64,000 nt of DNA, taken from Saccharomonospora glauca K62 (GTDB taxonomy: Bacteria; Actinomycetota; Actinomycetes; Mycobacteriales; Pseudonocardiaceae). Below the pieces are notes generated by a model, which worked only from the letters and a program-made list of their open reading frames with translations, ran no database searches and was not told the DNA's origin. Positions 23,157 through 34,402 of the stretch are shown piece after piece (the first letter of the stretch is position 1; each line of letters starts with the position of its first letter). The stretch is taken from the NCBI RefSeq assembly GCF_000243395.2, contig NZ_CM001484.1, forward strand, positions 3,404,524-3,468,523, in the 5' to 3' direction. A program made the translations under genes and the position numbers.

Positions 23157-23402
23157 GTCGTCTCCTTCGTGAGAGATGCCGGCGGCCACACCGTGCGACC
23201 GCCACTGGAGCCGCGGGGTCGAGCCGGCCAGCGTTCCCACGTGTCGTGAGGAGACGTGACACGCCCGCACCGATCTTTCGCGGACGTGCGAAACACGAAC
23301 ACGCAAAACCTGCGACTACTCGGGACAACGTCCCGGCGTGCCGGTTCATTCCCGGCACACGAACCACCCTACCCGACCGGATCACCGCCTCGGGGGACGG
23401 CT

Positions 23403-24656
23403 TCAGTTCGGTGCCGCGCTCTTCTCGGTCCGAACGGTCCGAAGCGCGCCCGACTCGTCGTAGGCGTAGACGTCGAAGAGCGCTTCGCGGGGCTCGCCTC
23501 GCTCCTCGAAGTCGAGCGGGCCGCTGACTCCCTCGTAGTCGATGTCGACACCTCGGTCGAGCAAGTCCTTGCAGGCGGCAAACGACGTGCACTTCTCGCC
23601 GTTCGTCGTGACCCTGACCATCTCGGGAGCGAACACGGTGGGGTCGTCGGACTGCGCGGCCTCGACGGCCAACGCGATGATCGTCACGCAGTCGAACACC
23701 TGCGCCGCGTACTGCAGGTCCTTCACCTCGGGCGCGAAGGCCGTGAGTTGCTTGCCGTACTCCTCGTCCCCGAGGGTCGGGGCCGTGCCCTTCATCCCGG
23801 CGAGCGCACCGGGGTCGTCCGGCGACACCGCCGACGCCAGCTCCGTGCGGCGCAGCCCGTCGGCGCCGTAGACGGCGAGGTCCCGAGGCCCGACGCCGGC
23901 CTCGATCAGCGCTCGGAGCAGCCGAGTGCCCTCCTCGAAGGAAACCACCACGACGGCGTCGGGGTTCGCTTCGGCGACCTTCCGAGCGATCCCGTCGAAG
24001 TTCGTCGTCCCCGTCTCGTAGGTCTCGCCCAGCACCACGGTGACCCCCGCGGCCTCGAGCGCCTTCGTGGTCAGCTCCAGCAGCCCCCGGCCGTAGTCGT
24101 CCCCGCGCGCGACGAGGGCGACACGCTCGTTGCCGTCCTCGGCGATCACCTTGCCGAGCACCATCGCCTGCAGGTCGTCGCTGGGCGCGGTGCGGAAGTA
24201 GAGCCCGTTGTCGGAATAGTCGCCGAACGTCGCCGCGGTGTTGGACCCCGAGCACTGCACGACGCCCGACCCGGTCACGCTGTCGACGATGGCCGAGGAC
24301 GCCTCCGACGAGGCCGCGCCCACGATCGCGTCGGCCCCCGTCGACAACACCCGGTCCGCCGAACGCGCGGCCGCGTCGGCTCGCCCGGCCTCGTCGGACG
24401 CCACCACCTCGGGGACCGGCAGGCCGAGCACGCCTCCGGCCTCGTTGATCTCCTCGACCGCCAGTTTCACCGACGCGATCTGGGCAGGCCCGAGGTAGGA
24501 GAGCGGTCCCGTCTCCGGCAGTACGTAGCCGAGGTTGAGCACACCGTCACCGCCGGCATCGACGTCTCTTCGCTCAGCGGCTCCACCGCACCCGGCGACG
24601 ACCAGGGCGGCCGCACTCGCCAGGACCGCCGTCCGCCACGCTGCCGACGCTCGCAT
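23403..24656 (-). CDS. branched-chain-amino-acid-type ABC substrate-binding lipoprotein, 417 aa
   Basis: Signal peptide with lipobox (ALVVAGCGG) followed by a periplasmic-binding fold of the LivJ/Leu-Ile-Val class (LNLGYVLPETGPLSYLGPAQ, then residues typical of receptor-family ligand-binding regions such as GAASSEASSAIVDSVTGSGV). ATG 24656 follows AGGAG. No permease or ATPase gene is adjacent, so it is an orphan receptor that must share a transporter or act in sensing. Confidence 0.85.
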   Translation of the reverse strand: MRASAAWRTAVLASAAALVVAGCGGAAERRDVDAGGDGVLNLGYVLPETGPLSYLGPAQIASVKLAVEEINEAGGVLGLPVPEVVASDEAGRADAAARSADRVLSTGADAIVGAASSEASSAIVDSVTGSGVVQCSGSNTAATFGDYSDNGLYFRTAPSDDLQAMVLGKVIAEDGNERVALVARGDDYGRGLLELTTKALEAAGVTVVLGETYETGTTNFDGIARKVAEANPDAVVVVSFEEGTRLLRALIEAGVGPRDLAVYGADGLRRTELASAVSPDDPGALAGMKGTAPTLGDEEYGKQLTAFAPEVKDLQYAAQVFDCVTIIALAVEAAQSDDPTVFAPEMVRVTTNGEKCTSFAACKDLLDRGVDIDYEGVSGPLDFEERGEPREALFDVYAYDESGALRTVRTEKSAAPN

Positions 24657-24886
24657 CACGGGAGCTCCTTCGTCTGGGTTGGCACTTCCGGCTCGATGAC
24701 GTCGATACCGGTGAGTAGTCACCGAGCGACCACGCTCGACCCCACGGTAAATCGTGCTTCCGGGGTGGTGGCCACCGCCAGCGGGATCGCCGTGACGACT
24801 CCTCGTGGGCCCTGTCGAGGGCTTGCCTTCGGCGTCGTCGGCTTGAAATATGTGTTCGACATGCCGCGGGACAGAAGAGGTGACGC

Positions 24887-25069
24887 ATGGGCGGACGGCG
24901 CCTGTTGCGCTGGCCGGACGAATGGGCCGACTGGTTCGAGAAACGAGGCGTCTACGTACCCGGTGAGGACAATCGCGTCGTCGACCCGTGGCGCGACTGG
25001 GGTTGGTTGATCGTCCTGTGGCTCGCCGGGCTCGCCACCTTCATTCTCGTCTTCGCCATCGCCGTATGA
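24887..25069 (+). CDS. small single-helix membrane protein, 60 aa
   Basis: A Trp-rich N-terminal part (RRLLRWPDEWADWFEKRGVY) and one C-terminal membrane helix (GWLIVLWLAGLATFILVFAI). ATG 24887 follows AGAGGTGA. No family recognised. It stands alone between the binding protein and the lipoprotein gene. Confidence 0.65.
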   Translation: MGGRRLLRWPDEWADWFEKRGVYVPGEDNRVVDPWRDWGWLIVLWLAGLATFILVFAIAV

Positions 25070-25256
25070 GCCGCCGGTAACCGCCGTCACGTCCGAAAGC
25101 GGCCGCATCACGGCCAGGACACGAGCGGGCTCCGACTCTGCCTCAACCACCCGTTCCGACTGGCTTGCCCGTGTGCGCCTCGCCAGAGTGGACACGGGTG
25201 CCGCCGGGCCCCCGGACGGAGTAACTCCGCCCTGCGATCGGACCAAGGAGCAGGCT

Positions 25257-25793
25257 GTGTCTACGGCGAGGGTAGTCGCTGCGGTGTGCGCGGCATTCAC
25301 ACTGGCCGCGTGCGGCACGTCGGCGGGCGACAGTTCCGAAGCGGTCCCGCAGGTGGGAACCTCCGCCGAGCAGTCCCCGCCCCCGGCCACGTCCTCGGGC
25401 AGGCTGCTGCAGTTCGGCTCCGAGCACCGTTTCCCCTCCGGCCTGGTGGTCACCGTCTCGTCGCCGAACGTCTTCGTGCCCAGCGAGAGTGCCTACCCGC
25501 GCTCGAAGCGGGCCGCGGCCTTCGGCATCGAGCTGTACAACGAGGGGCAGAAGCCGTACCGGATCTCCGACCTCTCGGCGCAGGCCACGATCGACGGCAA
25601 GGAGATCAAGCAGGTCCAGGATCTTCCGCGCGGCTACAACGGCATAGTCGACGCCGACCGCGACCTCGCGGCGGGCGACTCGACGAAAGTGACGCTCGCG
25701 TTCGCGCTTCCCCCCGAACCGGCGACGATCGAACTCACGCTCCGGCCGGACGCCACCAAGTCGACCAAGGTGGTGTTCGTCGGGTCGGCCTGA
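25257..25793 (+). CDS. DUF4352-like lipoprotein, 178 aa
   Basis: Lipoprotein signal (AFTLAACGTS) then a Ser/Pro linker and an Ig-like beta domain (VVTVSSPNVFVPSE ... AAAFGIELYNEGQKPYRISD ... VTLAFALPPE), the pattern of DUF4352/TRF2-like immunoglobulin proteins. GTG 25257 follows AAGGAG with a 6-base gap. Located on the outer face of the membrane; function unknown. Confidence 0.75.
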   Translation: MSTARVVAAVCAAFTLAACGTSAGDSSEAVPQVGTSAEQSPPPATSSGRLLQFGSEHRFPSGLVVTVSSPNVFVPSESAYPRSKRAAAFGIELYNEGQKPYRISDLSAQATIDGKEIKQVQDLPRGYNGIVDADRDLAAGDSTKVTLAFALPPEPATIELTLRPDATKSTKVVFVGSA

Positions 25794-25817
25794 GACCTCG
25801 CGCGTTACGCTTCGGCC

Positions 25818-26297
25818 ATGACCGACCGCAACCGCCTCTCCCCCGGCGACCCGGCACCCGACTTCACGCTGCCCGACAGCGAGGGCAACCCCGTGTCGCT
25901 GTCCGACTTCCGCGGCCAGTCCGTGGTGGTGTACTTCTACCCGGCCGCGGGCACGCCCGGCTGCACCAAGCAGGCGTGCGACTTCCGCGACAACCTCGCC
26001 CAGCTCAACGACGCGGGCTACCAGGTACTGGGGATCTCCCCGGACAAACCCGAAAAGCTCGCCAAGTTCGTCGAGAACGAAAAGCTCACCTTCCCGCTGC
26101 TGTCCGACCCCGAGAAGAAGGTCCTCACCGAGTGGGGCGCCTTCGGTGAGAAGAAGAACTACGGGCGCATCGTGCAGGGCGTGATCCGCTCGACCTTCGT
26201 GGTGGACGCGGACGGCACGATCGCGGTGGCGCAGTACAACGTCCGCGCCACGGGCCACGTCGCCAAGCTGATGCGAGACCTGAAGCTGGCTGCCTGA
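25818..26297 (+). CDS. bcp: thioredoxin-dependent peroxiredoxin, BCP/PrxQ type, 159 aa
   Basis: Reduces peroxides using a peroxidatic Cys49 in AGTPGCTKQACDF; Cys54, five residues on, is the resolving Cys characteristic of the atypical two-Cys BCP group. The N-terminal DPAPDFTLPDSEGNPVSLSD and Arg-containing RSTFVVDADG complete the active site. Cytoplasmic. The gene ends before a bidirectional terminator. Confidence 0.93.
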   Translation: MTDRNRLSPGDPAPDFTLPDSEGNPVSLSDFRGQSVVVYFYPAAGTPGCTKQACDFRDNLAQLNDAGYQVLGISPDKPEKLAKFVENEKLTFPLLSDPEKKVLTEWGAFGEKKNYGRIVQGVIRSTFVVDADGTIAVAQYNVRATGHVAKLMRDLKLAA

Positions 26298-26313
26298 CGC
26301 ACGACAGCGAACG

Positions 26314-26365
26314 ACCGAGGGTCCCGACCACGACCCCACGAGAGAACGTGGCCGGGACCCTCGGT
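26314..26365. terminator. Bidirectional terminator between bcp and rdgB
   Basis: Long inverted repeat ACCGAGGGTCCCG(A)CCAC / GTGG(C)CGGGACCCTCGGT with one internal mismatch and a 16-base loop, followed on the + strand by TTCTTC. It serves the convergent ends at 26297 and 26382. Confidence 0.85.
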
Positions 26366-26381
26366 TCTTCGTGAAGATCCG

Positions 26382-26993
26382 CTACTTCTGACCCAGCTCC
26401 CGCAGGTACGGCACCAGGGCGCGCAGGGCCTGACCCCGGTGGGAGGCGGCGTCCTTCTCCCCCGGCGCCAGCTCCGCCGAGGTTCGCGTCTCACCGTCCG
26501 GCACGAAGATCGGGTCGTAGCCGAAGCCGTTGCTGCCCCGTGGTTCCCGCACGAGCGTGCCGCGCCACTCCCGGCGCAGCACCACCGGCTCCGCGCCCGG
26601 CACCACGAGGGCCACCGTGCACACGAACGCCGCTCCCCTGCGCTCGTCGGGCACGTCGGCGAGTTGCCCCAGCAGCAGCTTCAGGTTGGCCTCGTCGTCC
26701 CCGTGCGAGCCCGCCCAACGCGCCGACAACACGCCGGGCATCCCGTTCAACGCGTCCACGGTCAGCCCCGAGTCGTCGGCCACCACGGCGAGACCGGTGG
26801 CTTCGACGGCATCCCGCGCCTTGGCCAGCGCGTTCTCCTCGAACGTGGCCCCCGTCTCGGGAGCCTCGTCGAACGGCTCGACGTCGGCCATCCCGACGAT
26901 CTCGATGTCGGTCACGCCCGCGTCGGCGAGGATGCGGCGCAGTTCGCCGAGCTTCTTCGCGTTGCGCGTCGCCAGCAGCACCCGCCTGGTCAC
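26382..26993 (-). CDS. rdgB: RdgB/HAM1 family XTP/dITP diphosphatase, 203 aa
   Basis: Hydrolyses non-canonical purine triphosphates such as dITP and XTP, preventing their incorporation. Substrate loops [17 protein letters not shown] and [20 protein letters not shown], and the C-terminal [19 protein letters not shown] and [10 protein letters not shown] segments are all present. The GTG start overlaps the rph stop (GTGA). It is the last gene of the leftward operon-like run, as in mycobacteria. Confidence 0.94.
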   Translation of the reverse strand: MTRRVLLATRNAKKLGELRRILADAGVTDIEIVGMADVEPFDEAPETGATFEENALAKARDAVEATGLAVVADDSGLTVDALNGMPGVLSARWAGSHGDDEANLKLLLGQLADVPDERRGAAFVCTVALVVPGAEPVVLRREWRGTLVREPRGSNGFGYDPIFVPDGETRTSAELAPGEKDAASHRGQALRALVPYLRELGQK

Positions 26994-27766
26994 TTGGAGC
27001 CCTTCTTCTTCGCGGGAGGCGGTTCGGGCAGTTCACCGGGATACGGGGCCGCGAGCGCCTCGGCCTGGATACGCGACAGTTCCGCGCACCCCGCCAACGC
27101 GAGGTCGAGCATCTTGTCCAGTGTGGACCTCGTGAACGTGGCGCCCTCGCCGGTGCCCTGCACCTCGATCAGGGTGCCCGTGTCGGTGGCGACAACGTTC
27201 ATGTCCACCTCGGCGCGGGAGTCCTCCTCGTACGGCAGGTCGAGCCGCACCCGACCGTCCACGACTCCCACGCTGACCGCCGACACGGCCGCCGACAGCG
27301 GCTGCGGGTCGACCAGTCGTCCGGCCGCGCCGAGCCACGTGATGGCGTCGGCCAGGGCCACGTACCCGCCCGTGATCGCGGCCGTGCGCGTGCCGCCGTC
27401 GGCCTGGATCACGTCGCAGTCGATGACGATGGTGTTCTCCCCCAGCGCGGCGAGGTCGATGCACGACCGCAGGGAACGACCGATCAACCTGCTGATCTCG
27501 TGGGTCCGGCCCCCGATGCGTCCCTTGACCGACTCGCGGTCCCCACGCGTGTGCGTGGCCGACGGCAACATCGCGTACTCGGCGGTCACCCACCCGAGGC
27601 CCGAACCGGCCCGCCATCGGGGCACTCCCTCGGTGACACTCGCGGCGCACAGCACCCTCGTGTTGCCGAATTCGACGAGCACCGAGCCCGCCGGCCACTG
27701 CTGATAACCGCGGGTGATCCGAACCTCGCGGAGCTGGTCGTCGTTCCTGCCGTCTTGTCGCACCAC
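26990..27766 (-). CDS. rph: ribonuclease PH, 258 aa
   Basis: Phosphorolytic 3'-5' exoribonuclease that trims tRNA 3' ends. Shows [40 protein letters not shown] and the N-terminal Arg-rich start [20 protein letters not shown]. Starts with tandem GTG codons at 27766. Coupled to rdgB downstream. Confidence 0.95.
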   Translation of the reverse strand: MVRQDGRNDDQLREVRITRGYQQWPAGSVLVEFGNTRVLCAASVTEGVPRWRAGSGLGWVTAEYAMLPSATHTRGDRESVKGRIGGRTHEISRLIGRSLRSCIDLAALGENTIVIDCDVIQADGGTRTAAITGGYVALADAITWLGAAGRLVDPQPLSAAVSAVSVGVVDGRVRLDLPYEEDSRAEVDMNVVATDTGTLIEVQGTGEGATFTRSTLDKMLDLALAGCAELSRIQAEALAAPYPGELPEPPPAKKKGSK

Positions 27767-27833
27767 GTCTGGCAGCCTAGTGAAGTCGCCCCGACATCGG
27801 ACGGGAAGGGCGGAACCGGCCGGAAAGATCCGA

Positions 27834-28616
27834 TCAGATCTCGTAGACCGCTCCCTGCCGCACGCGTTCCGTGGGGCCGGAGAACGCCGCCTCGGCCTCG
27901 GCCAGGATCGCCTCGCCGTCCGACCACGGCGGCACGTGCGTCAACAGCAACTTGCCGACCTTCGCCCGCTCGGCGAGTTCACCCGCCTGCGTGCCCGACA
28001 GGTGCAGATCGGCGGGACGGTCGGGGCCGTGGGTCCAGCTCGCCTCGCACAGCAGGGCGTCGGCACCGTCGGCGAGTTCGTCGAGCGCGGCACACGGCCC
28101 GGTGTCACCGGTGTAGGCGAGCGTGGTGCCGCCCCGGGTGAGGCGAATGCCGAACGCCTCGGTGGGATGCACCACGGGCACCGGCGTCACCGTGAACGGA
28201 CCGATGGTCCTCACCTCGCGGCTCAGCGGGTGGAATTCGAACACGTCCGACAGGTCCGTGTCGCGGCGCTCGGCCTCGTGCGGCGCGTAGGCGTTGGCGA
28301 GCCGCGTCGGAGCCTCGTGCGGCGCGTAGACGGGCAGCCTGTTGCGCCTCGGGTCGTAGGGCGGGTTCGGGTGGTAGCGGCGAAACACCGTGAGGGCGCT
28401 GAAGTCCGCGCAATGGTCGGGGTGCAGGTGCGACAGCACGAGCGCGTCCAGCTCGAAGGGGTCGCACACCGTCTGGAGGCGCGCCAGGGTGCCGTTGCCG
28501 AGGTCCACCCCCAGCCGAAACCCCTCGGCCTCCACGAGATAACCGGAGGCAGCCGCGTCGGGACCGGGAAAACTGCCGCAACAGCCGAGGATCGTCAGTC
28601 GCACGATCAACACCAT
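27834..28616 (-). CDS. MBL-fold metallo-hydrolase (phosphodiesterase/RNase Z-like), 260 aa
   Basis: The metal-binding signature [11 protein letters not shown] (HxHxDH), later [15 protein letters not shown] and LLLTHVPPW fit the RNase Z/cyclic-nucleotide phosphodiesterase branch of the beta-lactamase fold. By position it matches M. tuberculosis Rv1339, reported as a cyclic-AMP phosphodiesterase. An alternative start GTG 28604 ([11 protein letters not shown]) would shorten it by four residues; neither has a clear Shine-Dalgarno. Confidence 0.85.
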   Translation of the reverse strand: MVLIVRLTILGCCGSFPGPDAAASGYLVEAEGFRLGVDLGNGTLARLQTVCDPFELDALVLSHLHPDHCADFSALTVFRRYHPNPPYDPRRNRLPVYAPHEAPTRLANAYAPHEAERRDTDLSDVFEFHPLSREVRTIGPFTVTPVPVVHPTEAFGIRLTRGGTTLAYTGDTGPCAALDELADGADALLCEASWTHGPDRPADLHLSGTQAGELAERAKVGKLLLTHVPPWSDGEAILAEAEAAFSGPTERVRQGAVYEI

Positions 28617-28643
28617 GCCACGGCGACGGGCTTCGCGCCCTCC

Positions 28644-29441
28644 TCACGTGGCGGCGAGCACTGTGCCGAAACCCAGAAAACGGCGCGCCAGTTTGGCGAA
28701 CTGCTCGGGCGATCCGGTGGCGATGAACTCGTGTTCCGGCGGCTCGGAGCGCTCGGCCAGCAGGTCGAGCTCGGTGAGCTGCTTCACCACGTCCTTGGCC
28801 GTCTCCTCGGCGCTCGACACGAGCGTGACGTCGGGGCCCATCACGGCCTGGAGCACGCCCGTGAGAAGCGGGTAGTGCGTGCAGCCGAGGATCAGGGTGT
28901 CGACGTCGGCGCGCGCGAGCGGTTCGAGGTACCCCTGCGCGAGCCCCAGCACCTGCCTGCCGGAGGTGATCCCGCGTTCGACGAACTCGACGAACCGAGG
29001 ACACGCCACACTGGTGAGCGTGACGTCCGTGGCGGCCAACGCGTCGTCGTAGGCGCGCGACCGCACCGTGCCTTCGGTGCCGATGAGCCCGACGCGGCCG
29101 TTGCGGGTCGTCGCCACCGCGCGACGGGCGGCGGGCAGCACCACCTCGAAGACCGGGATGTCGTAGCGTTCCCTCGCGTCCCGCAGGCAGGCGGCCGACG
29201 CGGTGTTGCACGCGATCACGAGGGCCTTCACCCCGTCGGCGACGAGTCCGTCGAGCGCCGCCAACGCCAGTTCGCGCACGCGGGCGATGGGCAGCGGACC
29301 GTACGGGGCGTTGCGGGTGTCCCCCACGTAGCGGAGACGTTCGGCGGGCAGTTGATCGGCCACGGCACGCGCGACCGTCAACCCACCGACTCCGGAGTCG
29401 AAGATGCCGATCGGGGCGGAGGCGGAGCGGGTCGTGGTCAC
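28644..29441 (-). CDS. murI: glutamate racemase, 265 aa
   Basis: Makes D-glutamate for peptidoglycan. [16 protein letters not shown] at the N-terminus, catalytic Cys in [10 protein letters not shown] and second Cys in [10 protein letters not shown] are intact. Overlaps the rhomboid gene by GTGA. Confidence 0.95.
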   Translation of the reverse strand: MTTTRSASAPIGIFDSGVGGLTVARAVADQLPAERLRYVGDTRNAPYGPLPIARVRELALAALDGLVADGVKALVIACNTASAACLRDARERYDIPVFEVVLPAARRAVATTRNGRVGLIGTEGTVRSRAYDDALAATDVTLTSVACPRFVEFVERGITSGRQVLGLAQGYLEPLARADVDTLILGCTHYPLLTGVLQAVMGPDVTLVSSAEETAKDVVKQLTELDLLAERSEPPEHEFIATGSPEQFAKLARRFLGFGTVLAAT

Positions 29442-30097
29442 CCGCCGAGACTACCCGGCAGTTCCGGACGCGGCGTCGGCCTCTTCCTCCGATCGGCCCT
29501 CGCCACCAACCAGGCCGCTAGCACGCCGCCCACCGCGCCGAACAGGTGTCCTTGCCAGGAGACTCCGGGCGTTCCGGGGAACACGCCCCACAACATCCCG
29601 CCCCACAGTGCGAGCAACACCACGGCCACCGCGAGCTGCGCGAGGCTGCGGGAGAACACGCCCCGCACGAGCAGGAAGGCGAGCCAGCCGAACGCCAGCC
29701 CGGAGGCGCCGATCGTCACGGTGTGATCGGCCGAGGTCAGCCACACGCCGAGCCCACCGACGATCCAGATCACAGCCGTCACCAGCAGCCACTGCCCCGG
29801 GCCGCCCGCCATCGCGAGGAAGGCGAACACGGCGACCGGCCACGTGTTGGCGAACAGGTGCGACCACCCGTCGTGCAGCAGCGGCGCCCACAGCACGCCG
29901 TCAAGCCCGTCCAGCGACCGCGCCACGATGCCGTACTGGTCGAGCTCCAGGGGCAGGACGACGTCGACGAGCTCCACCAGGTAGAGCAGGACGACGAACG
30001 ACACCGACACGACGGCCGCGGTGAGCGGCCGGGGCGGGATCACCCGCTTGGCCGCATCGCGCCGTGGGGTCACTGGAGAAGCGCCGGGAATGTCCAC
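29438..30097 (-). CDS. rhomboid family intramembrane serine protease, 219 aa
   Basis: Six or so membrane helices. The catalytic Ser is in GASGLAFGW and the His in GHLFGAVGG, with the conserved HLFANTWP segment (helix 2). Position equals Rv1337 in the mycobacterial cysM-murI cluster. Substrates are unknown. Confidence 0.9.
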   Translation of the reverse strand: MDIPGASPVTPRRDAAKRVIPPRPLTAAVVSVSFVVLLYLVELVDVVLPLELDQYGIVARSLDGLDGVLWAPLLHDGWSHLFANTWPVAVFAFLAMAGGPGQWLLVTAVIWIVGGLGVWLTSADHTVTIGASGLAFGWLAFLLVRGVFSRSLAQLAVAVVLLALWGGMLWGVFPGTPGVSWQGHLFGAVGGVLAAWLVARADRRKRPTPRPELPGSLGG

Positions 30098-30153
30098 GCC
30101 CGCAGGCTAACCCGATGTCGGGCGGGCGTACCTCAGGTGAAAACCCTGAAAAC

Positions 30154-31393
<1,240 letters not shown>

Positions 31394-31462
31394 GGGTTAC
31401 CTCCACTCGGGGTTGACGACAGAACTGACGCTCCGGGGAGCGGGGCTATTCCCGCGAGTGAC

Positions 31463-31957
31463 CTAGCGCGCGTCGGCCGCGTCGCGACCACCGGTGTCGG
31501 CGGTCGGATAGGCGTCGACGATTTCCACTTCCTCCTCGGTGACCTCACCGTCGACGATGCGGTACGACCGGAACTCGTAGGTGTCCGGCTCCCGAGTCGA
31601 CACCAGCACGTAGTGCGCGAAGGGTTCCTGCGCCAGCTTGATGTCCGTGCGCGAGGGATACGCCTCGGTCGCGGTGTGCGAGTGGTAGATCACCACGGGT
31701 TTCTCGTCTCGGGCGTCCATCTCCCGGTACAGCTTGAGCAGGTCGCCCGAGTCGAACTCGTAGAAGGTCGGCGAGCGCGCCGCGTTCACCATAGGAATGA
31801 ACCGCTCGGGGCGGTCCGTGCCGTCGTCCGGGCCGGCGATCACCCCGCACGCCTCGTCCGGGTGATCCCGGCGGGCATGCTCGACGATCGCGTCCACGAG
31901 GTCACGGCGAATCTGGAGCACGAGGCCCATTCTACGGTTCCGCAACCGGGTGTTCAC
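31463..31957 (-). CDS. mec: JAMM/MPN+ metalloprotease, Mec type, 164 aa
   Basis: Zinc peptidase that in mycobacteria releases cysteine from the CysO-cysteine adduct. The JAMM motif is complete: Glu in DEACGVI, then HSHTATEAYPSRTD (HxH, Ser, Asp). GTG 31957 overlaps the upstream stop (GTGA), favouring it over ATG 31930. It may also trim the Ala-Arg extension of the neighbouring CysO (inference). Confidence 0.92.
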   Translation of the reverse strand: MNTRLRNRRMGLVLQIRRDLVDAIVEHARRDHPDEACGVIAGPDDGTDRPERFIPMVNAARSPTFYEFDSGDLLKLYREMDARDEKPVVIYHSHTATEAYPSRTDIKLAQEPFAHYVLVSTREPDTYEFRSYRIVDGEVTEEEVEIVDAYPTADTGGRDAADAR

Positions 31958-32550
31958 AGCGTGGGAAACTCCAGCTCAGTGGGCTCTTCGAGCGCCTCAT
32001 CCGAGCCCGGTGCCGCCAGGGCCGCCTCGGCCAGCGCGGTCTGGCACGTCACCAGCCAGGTCAGTTCCCTCCCGCCCTTGCGGAGGGTGACCGTGGGCCA
32101 GTCCACGAGCACGTTCCAACGGGGACGCGAGACGAACAGCGACTGCGCGTGTGCCAGCGCACAGAAGACATCCGGCACGGCGACCTCGGGCACCGCCACC
32201 ACGGCCGGGTCGTGTCCGGCGTCGTGGGCGTGCACGAAGAGCACGGCGGTGCGACGCACCGCGTCGAGCACCCGGCGTCGCATGTCCTCCCCGTGCCGGG
32301 CCCGAAAGGCGTCGCTCGCGTCGCGGTCGAAGTAGGCGTCGGGGAACAGTCGGCGATCGGGCAGCGGGCGCGGGCGTCGACCGAAACGCCTGCGCTGTCC
32401 GGTGAGGGAGCACTCCAGGTCGTCGAACACCCTCAGCAAACCTTCCACCACCGTCCGCGACACGGCCAGGCGCACCCCCTGGCCGGCACGCCACGCCCGG
32501 ACGAACTCCCCCGTCACTCGTCTCCTCGTCTGCTCACCCGGTCCGGTCAC
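31954..32550 (-). CDS. conserved hypothetical protein, 198 aa
   Basis: No family that I can name. Helical N-terminal half rich in Arg (RRFGRRPRPLPDRRLFPDAY) and an alpha/beta C-terminal half (AVPEVAVPDVFCALAHAQSL, VTLRKGGRELTWLVTCQTAL). It sits between the ClpS-like gene and mec, overlapping mec by GTGA, so it is part of the operon; it is not present in the equivalent mycobacterial order as I know it. Confidence 0.7.
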   Translation of the reverse strand: MTGPGEQTRRRVTGEFVRAWRAGQGVRLAVSRTVVEGLLRVFDDLECSLTGQRRRFGRRPRPLPDRRLFPDAYFDRDASDAFRARHGEDMRRRVLDAVRRTAVLFVHAHDAGHDPAVVAVPEVAVPDVFCALAHAQSLFVSRPRWNVLVDWPTVTLRKGGRELTWLVTCQTALAEAALAAPGSDEALEEPTELEFPTL

Positions 32551-32553
32551 ACC

Positions 32554-32820
32554 TCACGAGACCACCAGGCGGGGCTCGGTGCCCTCACTCACGGTGGCCC
32601 GCACGCCGAGCAGTTGGATCTCGGCCACCACCCGCTCGGCCTCCTCCCGAGTGGGGTAGGACGCCACGCGCGCGATGCCGTGCCGCTGCGCCTCGTCGGC
32701 CAGCGCCACCCCGGTCTGCTTGTCGAGCCCACAGACATGCCGCAGCACGAACGCCACCCCCGGAAAGCGATTCACGTCGTCGTCGTGCAGGTCGACGTGC
32801 CAACGAGCGCGCTCAGGCAC
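32554..32820 (-). CDS. ClpS-like adaptor paralogue, 88 aa
   Basis: The ClpS core is recognisable (RWHVDLHDDDVNRFPGVAFV, then a helix and VASYPTREEAERVVAEIQLL then GVRATVSEG). The DDDVN signature for N-degron binding is kept; the ClpP/ClpA-binding N-terminal extension is short. GTG 32820 has GGAGG nine bases upstream and overlaps the end of the P1 peptidase gene by 8 bases. A second, canonical clpS lies 1.6 kb upstream in the same run. Confidence 0.75.
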   Translation of the reverse strand: MPERARWHVDLHDDDVNRFPGVAFVLRHVCGLDKQTGVALADEAQRHGIARVASYPTREEAERVVAEIQLLGVRATVSEGTEPRLVVS

Positions 32821-33835
32821 CGACGAAGACCTCCGGCCACACGTCGGCGTAGGCGGGCAGCCCCGGAACGCCCTTCGCGGACAACAGGCCGTGCACCATC
32901 GCGCGGGCGAACACCCGCGCCGCCGCGGTACACAGGCGGTCGAGCGCCGCCGCGCTTCCCGCGTCCCCGAGCGGCCCTTCCACCCGCGGCAGCTCCTTCT
33001 CCCCCGTGGCCAACGCGAACACGGTGTCACCGTCGAACATCGTGTGTGCCGGACGGACCGCCCGAGCGATACCGTCCTGCGCCGCGACGGCCAATCGCCG
33101 GCACTGCGCCTTCGACAACGCCGCGTCGACGGCCACCACGCCGATCGTGGTGTTCAACCGGGCCCCCGCCGCGGCGGGGAGGTCGCCCGCGCGCCCCGGC
33201 CAGCGGGAGACGCCGAACTCCTCCTCCCGCCCACGCTCGGCGGCGTACGGCACCCCGGTTTCGAGGTCCACCGCCTCGCCGGCGGCGTTCACAACTGCCA
33301 GCGCACCCACCACGAAGCCGTCGACGTCCTCACTGGCCGTGCCGACCCCGCCCTTCAGGGAACCGACCCGCGCTCCGGCCCCGGCCCCCACCGAGCCCTG
33401 CGCGACGGGGCCTTCGGTCGCCGCCTCGCAGGCGGCCCAACCGAATGTCGCATCGGGACGGTTGCCCCACTCACTGCGGGGCAGATCGAAGATCACGGCC
33501 GCCGGGACTATGGGTACGACCTGGTTCGGCTCCGGACCGACCGGGAAGCCCCGGTGGCGTTCGGCCAACCAGTTCATCACCCCGTCGGCCGCGGCGAGTC
33601 CGAACGCGCTACCGCCCGACAGGCACACGGCGTCCACCGTCCGCACGAGATTCTCCGGCGCGAGCAGATCCGTCTCTCGCGTGCCCGGCGCACCGCCGCG
33701 TTGGTCGACCGCGCCGACGGTGCCCTCCGGCGGCAACACGACCGTGGTGCCGCACAACCAGCCCTCGTCGGTGCGCTCGTGATGGCCGACCCGGATCCCG
33801 CGCACGTCCGTGATCGCGTCGTGGTGCCCCCTCAC
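32813..33835 (-). CDS. P1 family (DmpA-type) aminopeptidase/hydrolase, 340 aa
   Basis: Self-processing N-terminal-nucleophile hydrolase. N-terminal TDVRGIRVGHH and DAVCLSGGSAFGLAAADGV are typical; the central GALAVVNAAGE and TTIGVVAVDAALSKAQ regions contain the expected processing Thr. Position equals Rv1333. It cleaves small peptides or amides; physiological substrate unknown. Confidence 0.9.
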   Translation of the reverse strand: MRGHHDAITDVRGIRVGHHERTDEGWLCGTTVVLPPEGTVGAVDQRGGAPGTRETDLLAPENLVRTVDAVCLSGGSAFGLAAADGVMNWLAERHRGFPVGPEPNQVVPIVPAAVIFDLPRSEWGNRPDATFGWAACEAATEGPVAQGSVGAGAGARVGSLKGGVGTASEDVDGFVVGALAVVNAAGEAVDLETGVPYAAERGREEEFGVSRWPGRAGDLPAAAGARLNTTIGVVAVDAALSKAQCRRLAVAAQDGIARAVRPAHTMFDGDTVFALATGEKELPRVEGPLGDAGSAAALDRLCTAAARVFARAMVHGLLSAKGVPGLPAYADVWPEVFVGA

Positions 33836-33844
33836 CGCATCACC

Positions 33845-34402
33845 TCAGTCGGTGAGAACCTGCACGAGTGTGTCCTGCACCCATGTCAACCAGTGGTAGA
33901 CGCCGAGGTGCGGAGCCCGTGGATCGTCCTCTGGCAACTGGTCGGGCATGTCCTCGGTGACGTCGAGCGCCGTGCCCAGCGCGAGCCTGACGTCGTTGAG
34001 CGCCGACAGCCAGGCCTCCGCCTGTTCGAACGTCAGGCGTACCTCACCACCACCGGGCGGCAGCGTCTGCAACACCACCCCGGCCACGCCGAGCTTCGCG
34101 TCCAACAACGCGGGCTCGTGCAACGACCGCAACGCCGCCGCCGAATCCAGCGCCTCCTTGGACGGGTTGTCGGGATCGAGCCTGTGGAAGTCGGGCAACA
34201 GTCGCCCCAGGACGGGGTCCTCGGGGCCCTCCGACGGGCCGATGCGGATACCGGTCAGCTCGGCGAGCTCGTCCCGCGGCGCCTCGTCCGCGCGCGTTCT
34301 GAGCATGTCCTCGATCTGGCTGACCAGTCCGCGGACCACGGCCGCTTCCTGCTGCTCGAAACCACCGACCACCTTGCCGCCCTTGCGGCGCCATTCCCTC
34401 AC
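33845..34402 (-). CDS. DUF2017 family protein, 185 aa
   Basis: Conserved actinobacterial protein always next to clpS (Rv1332 position). Features [32 protein letters not shown] and a C-terminal [21 protein letters not shown] 34402 overlaps the clpS stop by four bases, implying coupled translation. A role with ClpS/Clp proteolysis is suggested only by the fixed neighbourhood. Confidence 0.85.
   Translation of the reverse strand: MREWRRKGGKVVGGFEQQEAAVVRGLVSQIEDMLRTRADEAPRDELAELTGIRIGPSEGPEDPVLGRLLPDFHRLDPDNPSKEALDSAAALRSLHEPALLDAKLGVAGVVLQTLPPGGGEVRLTFEQAEAWLSALNDVRLALGTALDVTEDMPDQLPEDDPRAPHLGVYHWLTWVQDTLVQVLTD

Noticed and set aside
23157-23402. Riboswitch or small RNA upstream of the cold-shock gene
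   Set aside because: The 245-base gap could be a long 5' leader, but I see no conserved motif or strong hairpin to support a specific element.
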